A stretch of DNA of 64,000 nt from Elysia chlorotica (GCA_003991915.1 RQTK01000011.1:177752-241751), one strand, 5' to 3'; positions 23,812 through 55,092 are shown, counted from the stretch's first letter. The notes: generated by a model from the letters alone, not told the origin. Made by a program: numbers and translations.

Positions 23812-24342
23812 AAAACGGGAAAAAAATTGATAAAATGTGTTTCTAACCTTCTCAGAAGCTTTTTTAAAATTGGCCTAATTCAGAAAAATGCTCCACGTGT
23901 GGACACATCACAGGTATTCTTTATTTCCTTAAAAATTAAAGAATTTTTTTTTAAAGGAAACTATAAAACAACAAAACTAAACAACTAAAAATTGTATTGC
24001 ACTCTCTTAATGCTAATGATGTATGTGTAGATTTGGAATTGTTTTAGGTAGTGCTCTAGTGGTATAAACCATATTCTTTTTGAGTGACAAGGCAATGCTG
24101 TGTCACTACATTTACAAGTCGAGGGTTTAAATCCCACAATACGCGATCATTGCCCGATCATTTTCAGTAAGGGCCTGCTTCTAACACATGTGGAAAACAC
24201 CTAGAAAAAAAAAATTCCAGATCTACTCCAAATTATTCCAGTGGCTTGCCTCTCCTGAATTGGATGTGTATGCAGGCAAATTTTTAGGCCCTTGTAGAAA
24301 AATTGTGGAGTCAAGCTGAAGGCAAATCCTCAAGCAGATGCA

Positions 24343-27300
24343 TCACTGAAACTTGTCTTCTTCATCTTCGGAGAGAACAAACTCTTCTGGCTCCGTCTTG
24401 CCCTGTCTGAGATACTCCCTTGAGTCTAGATCAGCCTAAATATGAGAGTTAAAGGGTCGTTGAGAAAAGAAGATGGCATTTGATAAAAAAAAATGTCCTT
24501 TCAAGCAATCTATGAATCTATATCATATACTATCTATATTGAGAGAATGAAACTGATCACATCCACCTGAAAATAAATCATGTTCAAAATTGTTATTAAT
24601 TTATGTTTTAGATACATTTCTACTTGTTTCTTTTTTTCTTCTCACTCTATACATCAGTTTAACTGAAGTGGGTAAACTCATATCAATAGTAAGTTTTATA
24701 GACAAGATGTAAGCTAATGCAACATTGTTCTTACGACGCATTGTGACTGTGTTAACTTACCCTCCTCTACTGACAGCGGAAAACACAATACTAAGTTGAA
24801 TCACCTTCCCCTACTTCTCACAATCAATAACACAAATTGCAGAACACTTTAGTTCCCTTATTGTTATACTATCAAGATTGTGACAGCTGTAAGCACAATC
24901 CTAAGCTGACTTACCCTCCTCTACTTCTTAAATCAATAATAGTTTTTCTATTGTTAAACTATCAACACTGTGATTGCAGGAAACAGTTGAAAGTTGAATC
25001 ACCCCCTCCTACATCTTACAATCAATAATACAAATCCCAGAACACCTCAGTTTCTTTATTGTTGTACTATCAACATATTGACTGTGGAAAACACAATCCT
25101 AAGTTGACTTACCCTCCTCTACTTCTTAAATCAATAATAGTTTTTCTATTGTTATACTATCAATACTGTGATTGTGGGAAATAGTCGAAAGCTGACTCAC
25201 CCTGCGTACAGGTTCTGGGATTCTGTACATGCTGCACTCCAGAGCAATCCACACGGCAGACTGAAGAGAGACCTTGTGTCCCACAGAGATGTACACCGGG
25301 TTAGGGGCACCGTCATGGACTCTCAGGCACTGAAAAAAAAGGGGGAATAAGAATAAGTGAAATAAGAAAAATAACCGTATTGTGTATTTATCTCTACAGT
25401 TTGTTGGTAACCTTCCTTGATTTTACAGTTAGATGCTGTTCACTTAGAAAAATAAAAGTTAGTTTCCAACCTTTAGATTAATCACAATTATAAAAGTATA
25501 ATTCCATAGCTAAAAAAAGGAATTACACAATTGTTAATTAAAGCTATAATCACATTTGTAGACAGCACAGAATTTTCTAGAACAGGGTTTCTTATTTTTT
25601 TTTTTTTGTGGTATTTGTTCCATTCAAGATAATAAATTAAATTATGAAAGTAAAAGCTGCTTTTTCAGTCAAATGTTGATTGATGTTTCTACCATTATAA
25701 CTTAATATAAGTAAAATTTTGGCTAGAGTAAAGATAAGGAAATTACAGTTACAAACTAGATCAGACCATTAAAAAATTGTGAACTTCATCCATGGACCTC
25801 CAATCCAAATGTACTTGTCTGATTTTTCATCCATCTGATTGGGCGGTGTCAGAATAATGAGAATGGCTGAAGTGAGAGTCATGGTATGCTCGCACAGCTC
25901 CTATGAGGCAACACGTAGAACTGTCAGACATTAGTCTTGAGATCCATCCACAATGTTACCAATATAGTGTTGACGCATAGCAACAAACAAACAAACATCT
26001 CCCTATCCCCAAACCACAACGACCCCTCCCCCACTCGAAATAAAACAAATCTGGTAGAGACCCACCTTCCCTAACACTTCTCCACGGTCTGATACCAGAT
26101 CAAAGCCATCTCCTGCACCCATGAGGTTCCGTTTCTGGGCAAAGACAGGTTGAAATTACTTAATATAAAACATTAGCTCTTGTTTTTTAATTCGAATATG
26201 AAATTATTTACTTTAAAACATGAACTCTTGTATTTCAATTCAAATATGAAATTAATTAGTATAAAACATTAACTCTGCTAAATTAATTCAAATATAAAAA
26301 TATTTAACAATAAACTATTCTATTTCAATTAAAATATGAAATTGTTAATATGAAACTTTAACTCTTCAATTTCAAATTAAATATGAAACTGTTTAATACA
26401 AATGTATTAACTGCTCTATTTCAATTTACTATACAGTTGTTTAATGTAAGACTCAGTAGTTTGAATTTGTTGATTTTGTTTTACATGTACTTCAAAAAAC
26501 AGATTACCAACTATTTTTTTTTCATTTTATTAACTAACAAAGCCTTGCAAATTTTATTTCTATGCACCTAACAGCCAACACTATTTTTGGCTACTGGTCT
26601 TCATATTATTTCTTATGGAAGTAAGCATGATTCACTGAGAAAATTAAAAATGGGCAGACTGAAAAAGGAAAAAAATAACAAATCGCTTATATAAATAGTG
26701 GAACAAACTCCCCCTCCCCTTCCCCTCTCCAGAAAAAAAAAAGTGTCTCGAAAACAATGTTTAACTCAAACTTAATCTGTAGAAAACGCCAATAAATACT
26801 CTCCTGCTGATATTTTTGTACAAACCAGTTTTTTATGTTCTTCGTCTTCCGAGATGCCCTGGGCCGAAATCAGGGACTTAGCGACGCCCATGGTGGGTAT
26901 GTCTAGGACCACTCCGAGATGACACGCGAGGCCAAATCCTGATGAGAAGAATACAAGCAGAGTTGAAGTTGGCATGGATTTAAACTGTTAAACCTTTTAA
27001 CATCGCATGAATCAAGGTCTATTCCTCGTGTGCTTATTATTTTGGGGAAGTCCTTTTAAATAAGTGAAAGGTAAAAGCTTTCATTTTGATTATTTTGAAA
27101 TGGAAAGTGTGCAGCTTAATGCAAAGATGTGTTGGCACAAGAGCATATCAATGCCCACAATAAGTGTGGAGCGTGAAGGGAAAAGGTTATAGTGACTCTA
27201 CATAATGACAATAAAACAATCTTCAATCTATAATTCCTTTTTGCAACTGATCCAAACATTTATTTTCATTGGGCTAGGTTATACCAGGATAAATTTCTAT

Positions 27301-29698
27301 TTGTAGTGGATAAATAACTACAAACTAGAATTCAAAACAGTTATTTCATTAACTTGATCACTTATGTTTTCTGGGAATAAAAAAATTATAACTATCTATT
27401 GGCACCCTGGCCTTAAAAAAAAAGAATGACAGCAAAAACTTACCTCGTGGGTGCAGTTTGCCATTACCATCTACAAGTGTAATCTATGAACAGGGAAGAT
27501 AAGGAATTTTAATTAAAAAGGGAAAACAAATTCCATGAGCACATCAAAATAAATAAGATCAAAAGCAGTGATCGAAGCTTATATTTTCAACATCTATCTA
27601 ATACATAATAAAAAAGATCATATAGTTGGGTTTCACATTTTAGAATGACAGGTAAAATAACTACAAAAGTTTTCTGACCATAATGAGTTTGTTTAAAAAA
27701 AACATTAACCTATTCAAACATGAATGCCTCTTGACAAATTCTATAAATAAGGGTCTAGGATTGAGTAAGTAAAGACGCTAGGTCCATCACTGTCTCCGCA
27801 GATGCAAAATAAACTTACGTCAGGCCAATATTGTGGGGCTACTGTTTTGAGGTGATGAAACAAAGGTTCCAAGGCAGGCACTTCACGGAAAGCTAAAAAT
27901 CCTGGAATGTACGGCTGAGTCAACTTTACCATCTCCATTCTTTGGTACACAAGCTGACAAGGAGAATAAAGCAAACATTTGACAATTGATCTTCAGCCCC
28001 TGCAAATTGATGACATAATTGGTTGAAGACAAGTAGCATTGCTTCAGCTAGGAGCGTATTGACTAGAGTAGCAAAGACACAAAAGAAGATAGTTGATATC
28101 ATCATCATTTTCAGTTTCTCATTGATTGCATTCAATCACCAAATTAATGTAGTAATGATTCATAATTTGATTTTCTCGCAAGAGGATAAGTTTTTTTTTT
28201 TCTTTGGCTCTTTGATCTTTCTGATTTACATGCTATTGTTCTTCTTTCAACCAGCAAGTTCTTTAAAATGTAAAATTAAAAAAAAAACATTGGTGGGATT
28301 TTAAAAATTTGTCTAAAATTATGCAAATCTACTACAATTATGATTTGTTTCAAAACTAAATAAAAAATAGGTCAAACAATACCTTAAGATCTGGCATACG
28401 AAGCACACTAAGACAGGCACAGGCATCTTCATTGTTCCCTTTGATGAAGGAGATGTCAACACCACCAACAAAATAGCGATCGCCGTTTGCTTTCCTTCTC
28501 CGACCCCCTACCAGAGCAGCAATCTCGTCTGTATCTTCAGGCGACATTTTTGCACAATATTCCTTCTGTTCCCTTTTGTAAAAGAAAAATCGAATTTTTC
28601 TTCATCAGTTCCCTCTCATGACTTTTCAAGTCATTATAGAATGTTCTAAATTGTACATATGTTTCTCAATTTAAAGTTCATGCTATATCTATCCACAATT
28701 TTAGTTATTACTTTTCAACTGAAATGGATGTTTTATGAAAACTTATAATAAATTGTATTCCTATCAAGAAATAATTTGCCCTTATAAGCACAGCCACATC
28801 ACATTATGGTAAAAATAATTACATTTCATAAAATATAAACATAATTTAAGAATGGTGAATTGGATGACTTGATTCTACTCTATTTTTTATTGTTTCTGAA
28901 GGGATTTATGAATAAAAAATAATTGATTTGACTGTACCTTTCCCATTTTTCTCGAACTTCCTCCACCAAACTGTAGTTCTTGCCGCCGCCATGATTTTCT
29001 TGCTGTGGATCCCTCTCTTCAACTTTGCCTCTGACTGGGTTGGACTTTGGTTTTGAGATGGAACTAGTGAGACCCATGCTGCCAGACTGTGATGAAGAAA
29101 CAAGTATTGGAAAATCCAAGTCATCCAGTTCACCCCAAGGTGAAGTGAGATCAGCGTTTCCCCAGTAGTTTTGAGAATCTGGTAAGGAATCTGTTGAGTA
29201 TTTCACTGGCCAGGCATCAGTTGTCTCTGATGACCAATCAACGTTGACGGATGACCAATCCTCATCTACCTGACAGGGTGATAAATTCTTAACAAATTGA
29301 ATGTCTGACTGAGTCTCAGTATCGTCATCTGAAGGAAGATCACGGGTACTAAACCTAAACGGAGATCCTTTCACTTTTGATGAGACTGATGGCACAGTCT
29401 GACGGTTCTTGAATTTCTTCTTGGTTTTAGACTTCCTTTGAGGCAAAGGTTTTGTGTCTGGTGACAAATTTTGTTGATTCACTTCAGAGTAAAGGTCAAC
29501 AGTGGGTGAGTTGGAAGTTGCATCACGAGAATTGTTGTCATAGTAACATATTTCGCAGTCGCATGCTGTACCAGTATGAGGATCAAACTTTGCCTTCTTT
29601 GAGATCTCAAAACAAGGGTTGCAAAATGAGGCTGACTGATCCAAAACCAGACTTAAATCTGTGTCCACCAAAATTCCACATTTGCAGCAAAAATCCAT
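24343..29698 (-). CDS. ENDOV: Endonuclease V with long N-terminal extension (8 coding exons, 509 aa)
   Basis: Exons (transcript order): 29698-28938, 28572-28383, 27953-27819, 27483-27444, 26938-26826, 26134-26066, 25329-25201 and 24435-24343 (TGA 24345-24343). Splice sites and phases are consistent throughout. Endonuclease V cleaves next to deoxyinosine in DNA, or inosine in RNA for metazoan enzymes. Family signatures: GGVDISF with catalytic D293, PYIP wedge at 331-334, FREVP with E341, LVDGNG with D367, GVAKS with K396, and ISVGHK with H454, so the metal-binding acidic residues are intact. The ENDOV domain spans about 243-500; the C-terminus is acidic. Usual family length is about 280, so residues 1 to about 245 are an extension encoded in the same exon as the first ENDOV helix (EEVREKWER). 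It contains C4-x2-C7 and C26-x2-C29, then a Ser/Asp-rich low-complexity stretch. ATG 29698 was chosen because an acceptor-like site (AG at 29739-29738) lies just upstream, implying a 5' UTR intron; an in-frame ATG at 29761 lies before that site. Confidence 0.9.
24750..25200. repeat. Tandem array in ENDOV intron 7 next to the exon 7 donor
   Basis: Alternating related units contain TTAAATCAATAATAGTTTTT, CTATTGTTATACTATCAA and TTGACTTACCCTCCTCTAC. Three units carry a minus-strand AGGGTAAGT that mimics the donor. Confidence 0.88.
25795..25985 (+). mobile_element. Old SINE core in ENDOV intron 6
   Basis: Contains TGATTGGGCGGTGTCAGAAT, AGTCATGGTATGC and CTGTCAGACATTAGTCTTGA. It ends near an (AAAC)n run. 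Confidence 0.75.
26150..26470. repeat. AT-rich minisatellite in ENDOV intron 5
   Basis: About five or six diverged 59-bp units with ATATGAAATT, TATAAAACATTAACTC and ATTTCAATT. Confidence 0.85.
28938..29698 (-). other. Zinc-ribbon-like N-terminal region of ENDOV (first coding exon)
   Basis: The first coding exon carries 253 codons plus two bases. The protein starts MDFCCKCG and has a second CNPC at residues 26-29. The C-x2-C-x18-C-x2-C spacing resembles the N-terminal ribbon of RNA polymerase I subunit RPA12/ZNRD1; this likeness is my inference from Cys spacing and the FC..CG context. CDCEIC follows at 46-51. From about residue 80 on it is Lys-, Ser- and Asp-rich with acidic and Trp-containing patches (DEDWSSVNVDWSS), probably disordered. 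The exon ends in GAA AG with donor gtacag and joins in frame to GGAACAG of exon 2. Confidence 0.65.
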
Positions 29699-31079
29699 TA
29701 GTCTTGAAATTGTAGTTTCTGGTAGCTCACAAAAAATCTGGAAGAAAATGACACCGAGCAAATAAATAAAGCCGAACCTAATTTTCCAAAATTATTACTT
29801 TTTTTTTCAAATTAATGTCTTAAGTACAATACCCTGTAGCCCCCACGAAGTCGAGCCCCTTTTTTTATTGGCTTTCCCCACAAACAAAAGCCTCTTTGAG
29901 CAGCATCTATAGGTGATAAAAATAGTGTGTTTAACATCTTTCCAAAAATATAAATGTTAAAATTCCATAAAAATAATATCTCATGACATAAAGGAATTTT
30001 TAATAGATCGAACAATGCATTGTTTAGTGCTCTTAATTTTCCAATTACATGTACCTTCATGGAGATTCAAAATATTCTGGAATATTTTCAAAATATATGT
30101 TAATATTTTATAGTTCTACTTCTAGGCATGCACTCTATTGTTTACACATGGATGCTTTATGTACATGTTTCTATCCAAAAATTGTAATAAATAGTGTTTC
30201 TGTCCAATTATTGCTATATGCAAGATATAGACTTAACCCACGCTGCGCTTTGAAGGCTGCCCGACGGCCAGATGGCCAGTCTGGATCTGGGTGAGGAAAA
30301 ATGGGGTGTGGCAGTACTGTTCACCTGGTTAACTGATGCTCTGAGTGTTGCGCTGTTATCGCCAATATTTTTTTCATTAGTTCTAGTTATGAGTTAATAA
30401 AACTATATATTTCTATTGGGCTGAGAAGTTGGTCCATTTCAATATCTTGTTGCTTTTTAATAATTGTTTATTACTTTTGTGTGGGGGGAAAAAAGGAGAA
30501 CCCAGTTATTACTTTCTTTCCTGCAGGTGATCTCGCCGCGCTTAGTCCATGGATTAAAAGCTAACGTTTCTGTCCAAAAAAATTCTTCGATTACACAGTC
30601 AGAGATTGCTATGTTTTAATTTAATGGGACATTAGGTCTTGATTTTCTAGGTCTTAATTTAATGTCTCTTAGATTTTGATTTTCTAGGTTTCAAGAGAGT
30701 TTGTATATAGTGCCAACTAGAACTATTGCCATAGATAAACATAAGCAGTATATGGCTGAGTCTTCATGCACTATTATAGTGTTTCTGTAGAAAATTTTCT
30801 TTACGCACTATAAGTACCCCGGTACTGTACTATCATATTTCTATCCAAATTATGAATAGAAACGCTGTATAAAGTAACATTTCTATTTCAAAACTGTATA
30901 TAATAGACCTTTTTTGAGATGAGTTTCGCTTTCTGTTCAACTCAAAAATGATTTTATAGGAACAAAACCACAAGTAGTGCGTATACATAGCAAAATTTGG
31001 ACAAAAACACTATGGTGTGTGTGGCTAAAATTGTGTACCTATAGCGCTATTGTACACTATAGTATATATAGGGCTGTAT

Positions 31080-31167
31080 GTACAACGCCACAGTAGCTTA
31101 TGACTCATCATAAGAATATGGAATAAAAAAGGCTTACATCGAGTCAGAAGCTACTGCAATGTTGTAC
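31080..31167. mobile_element. Fold-back/MITE-like palindrome
   Basis: The 27-bp arms (31080-31106 and 31141-31167) match at 22 positions: GTACAAC....CAGTAGCTT.TGACTC against its complement, around a 34-bp loop ending AAAAAAGGCTTACATC. Related half-copies lie at 6540-6725, 11938-12001, 15186-15262 and 22500-22760. Confidence 0.7.
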
Positions 31168-31989
31168 TAATGGCGCATAGTGTGCATAGACACTCCTGCA
31201 GCGTATAGCAAGATTTGGGCAGAACCACTAGGTCTATAGATCTAATAATAAAGACTATCAAGTGTACAAGGACTCAGCCACGTTATAAGTTCACATTAAC
31301 TTAATCTAGATTGAGATTCTAATGACCATCTTTAACAAACAAAAAAGAACAGCTATTATTATATCCAGCCTAACCTTAAGCTATTTCACATAAAAGCATG
31401 GGTTGTCTCAGTCTCACATTAGATCTATATTAACCCTATATTATATCTTGTCTTATCTCGATCTAGCTTGATTATAGAACTAGTAACCTTACAGTCAAGC
31501 TTAGAACTATGGTTGGAAATCTTGATAGACTCTAGATCTACCTGTAGGTCTACATGAGACTTGTAATGTACAGTTCCAGCTGCCTTTTACCTTGGAAAGT
31601 CTCTAAATCCAGAAACTTCGGAACACCTCATCAACGTGGACATCGTGGACTGGATAAAGCAAAAGTTTACGAATTAAGATTGCTCTTGATTGCACGTATT
31701 TGTGTATGTATGCATAAAGTATTCTAGACTAAATCTAGATTTACATCATCCAAGTCCAACTAAGGCACTCAGAATAGAATCAAAACAATCTCGGGTCGCA
31801 AGGGTCATCAGCGAGGGGCTGGTGTCCTTGACCTTAACTTTCTTGGTTGGCAAATTGGCATTAGAAAGAAGGTTCTATTGCAGTGTGTTGAGACTCAATG
31901 AGAGTTACAACTCTCTCTAAAAATGTCATCGCTGTGAAACGCCAATTAGTGTACTCAATAATCTTTTTCTATGACTACTTTTCAAAACT

Positions 31990-32345
31990 TACTTATCCCT
32001 TAGTCTAGATGACCGGTTAGGCACCAAGGATGATCAGGCAAACACTTTTCTCCATCCTTCAATGTAGTTTTAAGCATTTCGGAGGGTTTCACCTAGCTTT
32101 AAACCTGTCCGATATCTGTTATCTCGTCCTCCGATCTCTCTTTCTGTCTGCTTTTCCTTTTCCCTCCTTGTACTGCGCCCTGTAGGATTATCAAGTCCTG
32201 TTGATCTTGTTATGTGCCCATATCTCATTTTGTGTTCTCTCAGTGGGGAAAAGATTTTCATACGGCCCGATAGCATGCCTGATACTGTTCCTTACTTCAT
32301 CATTTGTATCATGATCTCTATAGGGAATGCCCACTTTTTTTTTTA
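31990..32345 (-). mobile_element. Degenerate LINE reverse-transcriptase 3' end
   Basis: Minus-strand frames give LREHKMRYGHITRSTGL, TGLKLGETLRNA and, after a frameshift, WRKVFA..SLVPNRSSRLRD. This is a typical C-terminal tail of a non-LTR ORF2. Frame breaks are visible. Confidence 0.72.
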
Positions 32346-34432
32346 TTAGCAGATAAATAATTTCTATATTCCAGCTGGCCTGATCCTATATTATAAAACT
32401 CTGTTCAAATCAAACCATTTATTTAACAAATTCGAATCTCAAATACATGTGTACACTGAGAGTTAAGATTTACACGATAAAGCCATGGCGATAGCAAATT
32501 ATGTTATTAATTTTCTTTATTTGTTTAATTTCTTAATGGTCGTAAAGTATGGATATCTTAAATCTAATATATCTAAATTTCTGATGCAAATGAGATTAGA
32601 GAGCTTTATGCCGATTTGAAAAAAAAGCTAAGTCTAAACTTACACCAGGTTCTTTGTACTAGTAGTGTTGATCATGCTATTATTAATTTATGACAACATT
32701 CAGCTGCTTGTTTTTTGTTTCAAAGTAAACCACAAAACAGAATACATGCATTCCCTCTTTGTCACTATATCAGATTCTGATCTTCCTTAATAATTTGACT
32801 ATGACTCTAAATTTTGCTTTCTTCTGCCAAAGAATTTCCTTGTTGCCCTTGGAGTCAGAGGTGAAAATAATACATTGTACTACAACTGATGATGAGTCAC
32901 TATGTTGACTGCTGTCCAGTGTTATTTATATATACATTATAGTCGATTATAGGTTTATAGAGGCTGATTCGATAACACATTTTTAGCAGTCTGCTTTGCA
33001 ATCCCTTGTTGTGTTTCAGATTTATAAAACTCAGGCAAGGATATTAATTTGGTAAAATGTTTTTTCAGTAGATTAAACCTAAAAATGTCCATTTGCTAAA
33101 AAAATAAACCCTGCCTTTTTTGTGTTTAGTTTAATTGCTACTTTATAATTATTATTTATAAACTATTTCTGAGACACATAAGCATCACCTTAACATTATT
33201 TTTTACTTTACAGTTGTAATTCATAAAAACGTTTTAACTGTCCCCACCAGGTTTATCTTAAACAGATTCCACTGTGTAGTGGTAATATTAGTATGACAAG
33301 TATTCCATCTACACAAGTATTAAACCAACAAAATCACTCAGAAATGACTTGTAAACAATATTTAAAATATAAAATATTTATTTACACGACAACATCAGTA
33401 CAATGAAGATTCATATGATGGAAAAGAAAAAGATTTTGATAAACATGAAGACAAAATCAGATTCATCTGGTACATTTTAGCCACATTCTATTTTTATTTT
33501 TGTTTAACAAGACAAGAAAAGAAAATATTGTACAAATCATGTCATGAGAGACACAGAATTTTTAATCATACCCCTAATGACTTTAACTTATTGTGTGAAA
33601 AGTGAACGGTTTCTGCTGACAATAGCATTTGTTTGTTATACCTTTTCTGTCCTTTCTTCAAAACTATATAGAAAAATCCTTTCATTTCAGAGGAAAACCC
33701 TGAGCATATTTACCTTCATAAAAAAAAAAAAATGGAACCAAGTCCCATCTAAATAATAGATTGAAGGCAAAGATCCTACAACTCCATCTCACACAAATAT
33801 AAGGTAGTAGATCTGTACAGAGGCAAGACAAAATTTCAATTTCGTATCATATCAGTTTTCATCCCCCAAAATCAATCACCATTGATCTCTGTTGTAAATT
33901 TCTCTTTGTACAGGGGAATTTTGTTTATGCTAGGATAATGATAAAGGTAAGTTTGTTTTTTTTTTTTTGAATGATGGTTCTTTGAGACTTGTAAACAGAC
34001 TCCATAATTAATTTGTTGTAAGCAAGAAAGAAAATGTCACCAAAAAAAAACCCAGAACTAATTACAAGTATAACTATTATGACAGGCAAAAGTAAGAATG
34101 TCTGAACTTGAAATACAGAAATAGTTATATATCATGAAAATGCTGCTGCCATTCAAACATAAAAGCTGGATAAAAACAAACATTTGCTTTGTACATTCAT
34201 TTTTTTTCTTTCTTAACTACTAAACTTGTACAACAAGAATGAAATCGAGAAGAGTAGTACAGTTCTTTTTCGTCTTTTCGTTACACTAAGTGTCTCTACC
34301 AAAACACTACATTTGAAAGATGAAAATGATATACTAAATATAGTCAAAGACTAAATCAGTAAATGAGTAATTACAATGTCAAGAGATCCGCCCCCAGCTA
34401 CATTCTTCCCTCCCGCTACAGAGATTCAGTAT

Positions 34433-52220
<17,788 letters not shown>

Positions 52221-52372
52221 CTTGTACTACAATGAAATCAAGTAATGCCCAGAGGAAAAGAATTTATTTCACAAAATCTGGAATCTAGGTTTTCTTATAT
52301 AAATTCAGGTAACCCAATATTATTCCTTGTCTTTTTGTTTGGCGGGGATAATTTTAGCTTCAGTTTCATGCA

Positions 52373-52381
52373 ACCGGAAGT
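52373..52381 (+). promoter_or_regulatory. ETS-type site upstream of ISWI
   Basis: ACCGGAAGT is a strong ETS-family consensus about 155 bp upstream of the ISWI ATG, in a locally GC-richer stretch that also has GGTTCCGGTCG. Such sites are common in housekeeping promoters. The ISWI start is probably near here; no TATA box was seen. Confidence 0.4.
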
Positions 52382-52843
52382 TTGGACCAAATCGATTTAG
52401 TAGACCGGTTCCGGTCGCAGATAATTTAGGGAAGTGTGTATTTTACAAGTGAAACTCAAAATTACACAGTGCAGCCATTACTAAGAAAAGGAGAAAAGGG
52501 ACACTAAAGAATGCAAAAATTATAACTTAGAGGCAAACTGGATATTCAAAGAGCACCTCACAGCACAAGAGCGAGATAGACAGTCACCAACAGTAACCCA
52601 AAGGCTGTGGGAAACCTCATCACAGCAGATTTCATTGAACAAACAGGGGCATCTGCATGCTTGATAAGGCACGACAATAGAGAAAAAAGAGGAAGAGGAA
52701 GGAAAAGAATGCGATGAACGTGCAACATTATGGCCAATACAAAACGTCCGATTCGCGAGAAGTTGGCACAGTGAGAAAGGGGGAAAGACAAGAGGAAAGA
52801 ACAGAAGAGAAGAGAAGAGAGAAAGATTGGGACTGGGGAGAGG

Positions 52844-53055
<212 letters not shown>

Positions 53056-53621
53056 CAGACAGACTGACATGTCTATGCTTTTATTTCCTGTTGTCATTTC
53101 AATGTCAATATTACTGTTGTTGTTGGTATATCATGGATAAATACAAGATTATCTTATCTAATATTGAATATTAGTTTTAACACGCAGAATTATAATTATA
53201 TCCAATGAATGTAATATAAGTATAGAGCTGTGCGCCTCTATGGTGCACTTGGGGACAGCCAGTGGTTGTGGTGAACAGTTGGTATTCCCCATTACACCAT
53301 CCTTGGTCTTTGGCACCGGCTTACTTTGGTTCACAGGGAAGCTTTGTCAGAAGTTGTGGAAATAGCACAAAGCCTTCAGACTCAGAGGTACAGGCGTTCG
53401 GTACTTCGAGGTGTCGGTGGGTTGGCTATCCTGAGAGTGCCTATGGTCATCTTCACCCCTTGCTAAATTTACAAGAGGCATAAACCTTTCTTAAAAATGT
53501 GCGAAATTCCGTTTTGTATTTATTATCTCCCTTGGTTCGTTTCCCTACTTCATTATTTTAGATCCCTACTACATGATTGTAACTATAAAAGAAGCACTGT
53601 TTATCCTTGAACTTTTATAAC

Positions 53622-53797
<176 letters not shown>

Positions 53798-54449
53798 CCC
53801 CCCCCCTTTCCTCTCTAAAGAATACGAAGTATATATATGTAAATATTTTTTTTTTAATGTTAAATATTTAGTAACATGACTGATAGTATTTTGGGTAATT
53901 TGGTTTGATATTATTTTTAACTATGATTTTAGTCGGTAGCTAAGGTGTTTTGAAAAAGACTACCATTAAATTTTCAATGACTTATGTACGTGAATGTTCC
54001 ATTGAGTAAACCCTGACTCTCGACCCCCCCCCCCCCTCTCTCTCTCTAGCTTTCTTTCTCTGCCCTCCTCTAGCTCCCCATCTCTTTTTTTCCATACGCT
54101 ATGAGCTATTCTCTCTATCTTACATATGGGTATGAAATCTCCCACAAAAGGCGATTCTTTCCTATTCACTAAATCTATAGTGTCTGATTGTAAGTTTCAA
54201 GAGCGGAGCTAATAGTGTTATTGTAATAAAGAGCTTTCATAATTGAAATACGTGAAGGAGGAAAAGCAACAAAACAGTTTATTTTTAAGAAACTACAGAA
54301 TAACCCTGACATACACACACGCAACTTCCTTCCCGTGAAATATCTCACTACCGGTATTTCACACTCTCTCGTGAAAATCTGTCCAAGTGTACTTGAAATA
54401 AATTTGCACCATTTATCTATCTAGCGTCTTATTTTTGCACATAAATAGG

Positions 54450-54672
54450 GCTCGGTGGACTTGACACGAGAACAAGAGAGGGACACTGAAAACAAAACTT
54501 GAATGTTTGTACATACGAGAAACATCAATGGTAGCCTACCAAGGTGGTCAGTGTAAACAAAAATTTGAATGTTTTAACTTACGAGAAATATCAATGTTAG
54601 CCTACTGGGGCATTATAAGCGTTTGCGATTTTGAAATGTGGAGAGATAGAAAATTCTAGAAAATAAAAGCCA
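54450..54672 (+). repeat. Dispersed repeat, copy A (partner at 62918-63195)
   Basis: Shares GGCTCGGTGGAC, TGACACGAGAACAAGAGAGG, TTGAATGTTTGTACATAC and TACGAGAAATATCAATG with the copy near the kinase promoter. Both are followed downstream by a (CAA)n tract. Confidence 0.85.
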
Positions 54673-55048
54673 TGGAAAATTAAAACTAATCAATTAATAA
54701 ACAACAACCACAACGTTGCACATCTTAAAAGTTGTATTTAGTATTTCAAGATTGGGTTTGGTTGGACATTATAGATAATTGTTAAGATAAAAACACAGGA
54801 ATGGATCTTTTAAAATCAAAAGTTATGGATATAACTGAAGAAAAATCCACTGATGCGCTACATTTTTTATGAGAGGACATTCTTGCGATTGCAAAAGACA
54901 TAAGAGCAAAATTTTTGTAGCTGAAGCTGTTTGTCCGTTTTGTAAAGGGTCATTCAAGATGCCTACGTTTTTAGACACCTATGTTTATACACAACTCAAG
55001 GCATGCATGTAATGGCCTTTTCATTTCCTTAAGAACAAGAACAACAGA

Positions 55049-55060
55049 AGCATCAACAGC

Positions 55061-55092
<32 letters not shown>

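Larger units (their letters stand above)
17248..24342. other. Intergenic region between the TMEM272-like gene and ENDOV
   Basis: No gene was recognised. It has SINEs (17427, 19611, 20021), a GA/GACA tract, a LINE 3' end, minisatellites (18905-19345, 20790-21050, 21171-21376), a 120-bp tandem pair (23574-23811) and AT-rich DNA. The two genes converge here, so both 3' UTRs must lie in it; no poly(A) site could be assigned with confidence. Confidence 0.6.
29740..34432. other. Region between ENDOV and ISWI
   Basis: It should hold the ENDOV 5' UTR exon and promoter and the ISWI 3' UTR (both genes on the minus strand). Plus-strand TTTATT near 33378, downstream of ISWI, could be a poly(A) signal, but this is weak. 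A fold-back element is at 31080-31167 and a LINE 3' end at 31990-32345. No protein-coding exon was recognised. Confidence 0.55.

Noticed and set aside
24050..24160. Possible tRNA/SINE head near GAGGGTTTAAATCCC
   Set aside because: Box A is weak and no family core follows; too uncertain to list as an element.
53262..53483. 73-codon frame with balanced composition
   Set aside because: No homology recognised and no splice partners; possibly a decayed repeat.
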